This document shows positions 7,468-11,773 of a DNA stretch of 11,773 nucleotides, piece by piece. The notes below the pieces were generated by a model. That model was not told where the DNA came from and did not search any database. It worked only from the letters and a program-made list of their open reading frames with translations. Position 1 is the first letter of the stretch. Each line of letters begins with the position of its first letter. Position numbers and translations under genes: made by a program. Source of the DNA: Anaerolinea sp. (GTDB taxonomy: Bacteria; Chloroflexota; Anaerolineae; Anaerolineales; Anaerolineaceae); contig PNNU01000061.1 of assembly GCA_013824385.1 (NCBI GenBank), forward strand, positions 1-11,773, given 5' to 3'.

Positions 7468-7497
7468 GTGCCCGATGTTCACGTTAAACATCGGCAC
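7468..7497 (+). terminator. Intrinsic terminator of the desulfurase-thioredoxin operon
   Basis: GTGCC-C-GATGTT (7468-7479) pairs with AACATCGGCAC (7487-7497), an 11-bp stem with one bulged C and a seven-base loop, followed by TTGTTTAATAAT. It is placed about 30 bases after the stop codon. Confidence 0.65.
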
Positions 7498-7514
7498 TTG
7501 TTTAATAATAAAAA

Positions 7515-7534
7515 ACGTCCCCTTATGGGGACGT
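7515..7534 (-). terminator. Intrinsic terminator of the DUF4870-like gene
   Basis: ACGTCCCC (7515-7522) pairs perfectly with GGGGACGT (7527-7534) around a TTAT loop. Read on the minus strand the stem is followed by TTTTTTATTATT, a good U-tract, and lies 24 bases after the minus-strand stop. On the plus strand the tail (AATTTT) is weaker, though it may still back up the first terminator. Confidence 0.8.
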
Positions 7535-7558
7535 AATTTTATGGTCAAACAAACTGAA

Positions 7559-7906
7559 TTATGACCAGCCCTGTTTCTTGGAGTATTCGGTAATCACAGG
7601 GATATCGATGTTCATTCCGCTATTCGCTTTTACAGCGTAAATGACGTTGATGATCCATAATAAGCCAGTAAGCATTCCAAGGATCGGGATAAATGAAAGG
7701 ATCGTAATTACTACAATTTCTACCACGCCCAAAATTAAGGCAGGAATATTATGATACTTTACAAATGGGCGGTTCTTTTTATCATCGACAAAAAGGGTAA
7801 CGATTGGTATTAGCGGTGTGAAGAGGAAACATAAAATGACCCAAATGCGATCGTCGCTGGTCACATCTGGAGCGGGCGTTGGGGTTATTACTGGGGGTAT
7901 AGTCAT
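7559..7906 (-). CDS. Small DUF4870-like (Tic20-like) membrane protein
   Basis: The start is the ATG at 7906, since AAGGAG (7911-7916) lies four bases upstream; a longer frame to 8053 lacks such a site. The 115-residue product has a Pro-rich N-terminus (PPVITPTPAPD), a first hydrophobic segment at about 21-40, a charged DDKKNRPFVKYHN stretch, and two further segments at about 54-90. The F-V-K-x-H-x-x-x-A pattern and three-helix layout are typical of DUF4870, a family of unknown function related to Tic20-like membrane proteins. The C-terminal tail ends in GWS. It has its own terminator and is divergent from panE. Family placement is fairly confident; no function is claimed. Confidence 0.75.
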   Translation of the reverse strand: MTIPPVITPTPAPDVTSDDRIWVILCFLFTPLIPIVTLFVDDKKNRPFVKYHNIPALILGVVEIVVITILSFIPILGMLTGLLWIINVIYAVKANSGMNIDIPVITEYSKKQGWS

Positions 7907-7941
7907 ATCTCTCCTTAAAAGTAATAAAATTGAAAATGCTT

Positions 7942-7954
7942 GTATACAGTATAC
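7942..7954. promoter_or_regulatory. Palindromic candidate operator between DUF4870-like gene and panE
   Basis: GTATAC-A-GTATAC forms a 13-base site that is both a direct and an inverted repeat, in the 166-bp divergent spacer. Read on the minus strand it contains TATACT, close to a -10 element, but with no good -35. On the plus strand a TTGAAA lies at 7930-7935 without a well-spaced -10. Confidence 0.35.
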
Positions 7955-8072
7955 CGATTTTTTTGGTCTTAATCCACTTAATAGCCCAACTGTAAAAAGC
8001 TTAGCGCATATGAAGAAATTTTGTGAGAAAATTAATAATGTTTTGCAACCCAATTGATATTAAGGATAGGCC

Positions 8073-8993
8073 ATGCAGCCGATAAAAAGAGTAGGAATTT
8101 TAGGTGCAGGCGCCATGGGCGCCTATTTCGCTTCCCGTTTTTTTTCCACACCTGGTTTCACCACAGCTTTGATTGCAGATGGAAAACGTGCCGAAAAATT
8201 ACGCCATGATGGGTTATTGGTTAATAGCAGCCTTTTAAATATTCCTGTAGCTGTCCCCGAAGAAACACTTGAGCCGTTCGATCTGATTATCGTTGCACTC
8301 AAACATCACCAACTTGTGCCAGCCCTCACCTCCTTGCACACTATAGTCGGCGAGAATACCCTCTTCATGTCTGTAATGAACGGCCTGGAAAGTGAAGCCA
8401 TCATCGCAGCACAATTTGGATGGGAAAAAGTACTTTACGCGATTTCGGTCGGCATTGATGCCGTCCGGGATGGCAACCAGGTCACCTATACGAAGGAAGG
8501 TAAACACATTTTCGGTGAAGCGGAAAACCTTACTCCAAGCCAAAATGTGTTGAAAGTACAGCAAGCCTTCACATCCGCTGGTATTCAGTTTGAGACACCA
8601 TCAGATATGCTGCGCATGTTATGGTGGAAGTTCATGATTAATGTGGGTGTAAACCAGGCATCAGCGGTATTACGCGCCCGCTATGGTGTGTTCCACACCG
8701 ACCCCGATGCGCGTGCCTTAATGGACGCCTTAATGCAGGAGGTAGTCCTGCTTGCTCAGGCGTCTGGGGTTGACCTCTCTGCACAGGACGTGCTCAACTG
8801 GTATCCGGTTTTACATACGTTATCAGCAGAAGGAAAAACTTCAATGCTCCAGGACGTGGAAGCCGGCCGACAGACCGAGGTGGACGTCTTCGGCGGAAAA
8901 GCCATTGAGTTGGGAAAGAAGTTAGGTATTCCAACGCCGGTAAATCAAACTATTGTTCAGATAATAAAAGTAAATGAAAGGCAGCGTATCTAA
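8073..8993 (+). CDS. panE: 2-dehydropantoate 2-reductase (ketopantoate reductase) family protein
   Basis: The enzyme reduces ketopantoate to pantoate with NADPH in the coenzyme A pathway. The 306-residue length fits the family. The N-terminus is a Rossmann fold, VGILGAGAMGAYFA with GxGxxG at residues 11-16. ALKHHQL follows, then SVMNGLESEA. The C-terminal helical domain has WWKFMINVGVNQASAVLRARYG, whose Lys186 matches the catalytic Lys of PanE, and a late block with GRQTEVDVFGGKAIELGKKLGIPTPVN holding the expected Glu. AAGGAT at 8061-8066 serves as ribosome-binding site for the ATG. No panB, panC or coaX neighbours exist, and the PanE/ApbA family includes other ketoacid reductases, so the exact substrate is less sure than the family. 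Confidence 0.85.
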   Translation: MQPIKRVGILGAGAMGAYFASRFFSTPGFTTALIADGKRAEKLRHDGLLVNSSLLNIPVAVPEETLEPFDLIIVALKHHQLVPALTSLHTIVGENTLFMSVMNGLESEAIIAAQFGWEKVLYAISVGIDAVRDGNQVTYTKEGKHIFGEAENLTPSQNVLKVQQAFTSAGIQFETPSDMLRMLWWKFMINVGVNQASAVLRARYGVFHTDPDARALMDALMQEVVLLAQASGVDLSAQDVLNWYPVLHTLSAEGKTSMLQDVEAGRQTEVDVFGGKAIELGKKLGIPTPVNQTIVQIIKVNERQRI

Positions 8994-9020
8994 CTTAAGT
9001 TGAATATTTTCTAACCGTTA

Positions 9021-9048
9021 TTGAAAAAGATGGTAAATACTCTATACT
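9021..9048 (+). promoter_or_regulatory. Sigma70-type promoter of the HD-GYP gene
   Basis: TTGAAA (9021-9026) and TATACT (9043-9048) are 16 bases apart, each near consensus. Transcription would start near 9055, leaving a leader of about 70 bases that ends in a strong GGGAGG ribosome-binding site (9115-9120), four bases before the ATG. Confidence 0.65.
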
Positions 9049-9124
9049 ATTAATAACAAAAACATCCCTATCATCAGTATATCATTTAGATCTCCACTCA
9101 TTAATCGGTATAAAGGGAGGATCG

Positions 9125-11422
9125 ATGAAAAGGGAAATAACGAAGTCAGACGGAATTGCTGCTTTGCATCAATCTCTGTTTGAAAATCTAACCGTGGGGG
9201 TTGTATATCACTTTGCTGATGGTAAGATAATTTCTGCAAATGAAGCCGCTCAAAAAATACTGGGTCTGTCATTGAAACAATTGCAAGGCCGTACCAGTAT
9301 GGATCCACGCTGGCGATCTATTCACGAAGATGGGTCTGATTTTCCAGGCAGTGAACATCCCAGCATGGTGGCGTTACAAAGTGCAAAACCGGTAAATGAC
9401 GTAACCATGGGTGTTTTCAATCCTGAACTAAAAGAGTATTCGTGGATAAGGGTTGATGCTTTTCCGCAATTTTCAGATCAATCTACGACACCAACAGGTG
9501 TAATTTCCACTTTTGAATCCATAGACCGCCAAAAAAAGGCGGAAGAAAACTCACGCTCAAATGAATCCACTTTAAAACTTTTTGTAGAATACGCGCCGGC
9601 TGCAATTGCCATGTTTGATCGACAAATGAAATATATTGCCGCAAGTCAACGATATAAATTGGATTATCGACTTGGGGAAGTTGATCTTATTGGCCGATCA
9701 CATTATGAGATATTTCCAGAAATATCCCCAGAAATAAAGCAAATCCATCAACGCTGTTTGTCAGGGGCAACAGAAAAAGCTGACCAATCACCTTTTTATA
9801 GAACGGATGGTAGTGTAGATTGGGTTCGCTGGGAGATCCATCCCTGGTACCAAAAAGGAGAGATCGGCGGTATTATTTTGTTTTCTGAAGTGATTACAAG
9901 TGAGATAAACATGCTCGAAGAAAGCCGATCAACGCGCGCCATATTACAGGCTGCGCTAGCCAATATGAACGATGCGGTTTTTATTTCAGACGTAAAAGGA
10001 AACTTTACTGAATTTAATGAATCTTATGCCAAATTTTATAAATGTAAAGATAAAGAAGAGTGCGCAAAAATATTATTAGATAACTCAAAATGTATAACTT
10101 TCTATCTGCCTAACGGAGATATTGCACCATCAAGAGAATGGCCGCAATCTCGTGCTTTGCGGGGTGAAGTAGGAAACAGCGTTGAATACAGCTTGCGTCG
10201 AAATGATACCGATGAAACCTGGATGGGAAGTTTTAGTTATGCCCCAATCCGAGATGATGCAGGAAAGATCACAGGAAGTGTTGTTGTTGGTAGAGATATC
10301 ACCGATCGAAAAACAGCAGAAGAAGAAATCCGCAACCAGGTAAGAAGACTTTCTTCATTGCGTACCATCGACATGGCCATCTCCTCAAGCCTTGATCTGC
10401 ATGTAACTTTAAATGTCATCCTTGAGCAAGTTATCAACCAATTAAATGTGGATGCGGCGGTAATACTCCTATATGAACCTAAATCCAACGAATTGGTTTT
10501 TGCCGCCAGCCGTGGATTCATCACCACAGGGATATCCAAGTTGCGGTTGAAGCTTGGAGAAGATTATGCAGGGCAAGCTGCCTTAAATCGACGTACTATA
10601 AACATTGTAAATTTGGATAAAGCTGATCGATTACTCTCAAAAGCAGCTTTATTATCAGAAGAAAACTTTGTTTCATTTTACGCGATTCCGTTACTCGCCA
10701 AGGGAAAGGTAAATGGAGTTCTAGAAATCTTTCACCGCTCAACCCTCAATCCAAGACCTGATTGGTTGGATTATCTCGAAACCCTGGCCGGGCAAGCTTC
10801 AATCGCCATTGACAGCGTACAGTTATTTGACGGACTGCAGCGCTCGAATAATGAATTATTACTGGCTTATGACGCAACTATTGTTGGCTGGTCTCATGCC
10901 ATGGACTTGCGTGACAGAGAAACCGAAGGGCATACAGAGCGCGTAACTGACATGACCATTGATCTGGCTCGCATCGCAGGTTTGAGCGGTGACCAGCTTG
11001 CCAATATCCGCCGGGGAGCGCTGCTGCACGACATCGGTAAGCTTGGCGTGCCTGATAATATTTTATTCAAGCCAGACAAGCTTAGTGATGGTGAATGGGT
11101 GATTATGCGCAAGCATCCCCAATTTGCCCATGATTTACTCTCACCGATTGAATTTCTCAAACCAGCATTGGATATTCCATATTGTCATCATGAGAAATGG
11201 GATGGCTCGGGTTACCCACGTGGATTAAAAGGTGAAGAGATTCCTTTAGAGGCACGTCTGTTCGCAGTGGTGGATGTGTGGGACGCATTATGTTCTGACC
11301 GACCCTACCGGGTAGGCTGGCCTGAGCCAAAAGTATTGAATTATATCCAGAGCCAATCAGGCACGCATTTCGACCCAAGAGCCGTGGACCTATTCATGCG
11401 CATAAAACAATCCAGATCTTGA
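9125..11422 (+). CDS. PAS-PAS-PAS-GAF-HD-GYP cyclic-di-GMP phosphodiesterase
   Basis: The 765-residue protein has no clear membrane segment and is probably cytosolic. Three PAS-type sensor modules fill about residues 15-135, 150-265 and 270-395; the first and third end in typical DIT/SIDRQKKAEE linkers. A GAF domain follows at about 412-567 (ISSSLDLHVTLNVILEQV onward). The output is HD-GYP at about 580-760: HTERV, then His635-Asp636 with Lys639 (HDIGK), the HHE at 688-690, and GSGYP at 694-698. All the motif residues for metal binding and hydrolysis of c-di-GMP are present, so it should be active and lower c-di-GMP in response to PAS/GAF signals. No cofactor-binding residue in the PAS modules could be assigned. 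It is probably monocistronic, with its own promoter and a convergent gene downstream. Confidence 0.92.
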   Translation: MKREITKSDGIAALHQSLFENLTVGVVYHFADGKIISANEAAQKILGLSLKQLQGRTSMDPRWRSIHEDGSDFPGSEHPSMVALQSAKPVNDVTMGVFNPELKEYSWIRVDAFPQFSDQSTTPTGVISTFESIDRQKKAEENSRSNESTLKLFVEYAPAAIAMFDRQMKYIAASQRYKLDYRLGEVDLIGRSHYEIFPEISPEIKQIHQRCLSGATEKADQSPFYRTDGSVDWVRWEIHPWYQKGEIGGIILFSEVITSEINMLEESRSTRAILQAALANMNDAVFISDVKGNFTEFNESYAKFYKCKDKEECAKILLDNSKCITFYLPNGDIAPSREWPQSRALRGEVGNSVEYSLRRNDTDETWMGSFSYAPIRDDAGKITGSVVVGRDITDRKTAEEEIRNQVRRLSSLRTIDMAISSSLDLHVTLNVILEQVINQLNVDAAVILLYEPKSNELVFAASRGFITTGISKLRLKLGEDYAGQAALNRRTINIVNLDKADRLLSKAALLSEENFVSFYAIPLLAKGKVNGVLEIFHRSTLNPRPDWLDYLETLAGQASIAIDSVQLFDGLQRSNNELLLAYDATIVGWSHAMDLRDRETEGHTERVTDMTIDLARIAGLSGDQLANIRRGALLHDIGKLGVPDNILFKPDKLSDGEWVIMRKHPQFAHDLLSPIEFLKPALDIPYCHHEKWDGSGYPRGLKGEEIPLEARLFAVVDVWDALCSDRPYRVGWPEPKVLNYIQSQSGTHFDPRAVDLFMRIKQSRS

Positions 11423-11461
11423 ACGTAATACTCAATATTATCGATCAAAGCAATTTCAGAT

Positions 11462-11773
11462 TCAGATATCGTGGACCATCATGTCAATGGCGATGGCAAC
11501 GGTGAGGATTAACACGTCTTCCTGGTCGGGATCGATTTCGACACCGTAAACATCTGATAGTTTGAACCATTTCTTTGAAATCTCGGCCACACGGCGCAGC
11601 CCCTCTTTGATCGAGTATTCGTGATCCAGAATATTGCCCTGTACTGTGAGGTCGGGTCCGCTGCGGATTTTCACTACCCAGCGATCGCGGAACGGTGTGA
11701 TCAAGGCTTTTTGCACCAGTGCGATGTGTTTACCCTCCATATCCTCAATTTCCATGGTGTCTTTGATGCGCAG
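11462..11773 (-). CDS. LURP-one-related / YxjI-like protein, C-terminal part
   Basis: The frame is open to the right edge: codons before the Met at 11755 read LRIKDT and fit the family, so that Met is not the start and the N-terminus lies outside the window. About 103 residues are visible, ending at the TGA (11462-11464). The repeating strand pattern (IEDMEGKHIALVQKALI, then FRDRWVVKI, and a final VLILTVAIAIDMM helix) is characteristic of the LURP-one/Tubby-C-like barrel, known as YxjI/LOR in bacteria. The molecular role of bacterial members is poorly known. It converges on the HD-GYP gene with 39 bases between them and no clear terminator. Confidence 0.75.
   Translation of the reverse strand: MRIKDTMEIEDMEGKHIALVQKALITPFRDRWVVKIRSGPDLTVQGNILDHEYSIKEGLRRVAEISKKWFKLSDVYGVEIDPDQEDVLILTVAIAIDMMVHDI

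Noticed and set aside
7907..8053. N-terminal extension of the DUF4870-like protein to 164 residues
   Set aside because: The downstream ATG at 7906 has a proper AAGGAG site, and the extension would use up nearly all of the divergent spacer and does not look like the family.
7818..8057. 79-residue plus-strand frame overlapping the DUF4870-like gene and the panE spacer
   Set aside because: It is antisense to the real gene's start, has no convincing ribosome-binding site, and shows no recognisable domain.
9051..9124. Riboswitch or ribosome-binding-site-sequestering leader before the HD-GYP gene
   Set aside because: Only a five-base TCCCT/AGGGA pairing over a long loop was found; nothing matches a known c-di-GMP aptamer core.
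11423..11461. Terminator between the HD-GYP gene and the LURP-one-like gene
   Set aside because: The 39 bases contain no stem of useful length and no T-run.
1..11773. tRNA, rRNA, CRISPR array or insertion sequence
   Set aside because: Read by eye, no cloverleaf, rRNA-like stretch, regularly spaced repeats or transposase frame was found.

Overview
The window looks like chromosomal DNA of an environmental bacterium with moderate GC content. The gene repertoire and protein flavour (a MazEF pair, a HAMP/PBP1 chemoreceptor, a PAS-GAF-HD-GYP protein, a SufS-like desulfurase followed by a membrane thioredoxin, a LURP-one-like protein) fit Chloroflexota, perhaps Anaerolineae. That placement is inferred from family resemblance; there is no rRNA or other strong marker to confirm it.

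Layout. Bases 1-161 are the 3' end of a tyrosine recombinase, with the HxxRH box and the Tyr nucleophile. Short repeats and a hairpin follow, then two small unrecognised membrane proteins (250-441, 492-926) and a LysE/RhtB-type exporter (1002-1616). A consensus sigma70-type promoter drives a mazE-mazF toxin-antitoxin pair (1687-2264). This ends at a hairpin shared with the convergent chemoreceptor gene (2317-4854, minus). A 420 bp AT-rich divergent spacer separates the receptor from a two-gene operon: a PLP cysteine desulfurase (5275-6486) and a membrane-anchored DsbA-like CxxC protein (6491-7435). Two hairpins, one per direction, separate that operon from a small DUF4870-like membrane protein (7559-7906, minus). 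Divergent from it is a ketopantoate-reductase-family gene (8073-8993), followed by a well-promoted PAS3-GAF-HD-GYP c-di-GMP phosphodiesterase (9125-11422). The right edge holds the C-terminal part of a LURP-one/YxjI-like gene on the minus strand.

How the genes relate. Most are independent transcription units. The clear operons are mazEF and desulfurase-thioredoxin. The chemoreceptor and the HD-GYP protein are both sensory output proteins, but nothing in the sequence links them directly.

The most interesting observation is the chemoreceptor's sensor. A type-1 periplasmic-binding-protein (PBP1/RbsB-like) fold appears in swapped order, C-terminal portion first and N-terminal portion second. It lies between HAMP and the signalling domain, where topology predicts it is cytoplasmic. 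Second is the membrane thioredoxin, whose basic loop carries two cysteines predicted to face the cytosol, where the co-encoded desulfurase acts.
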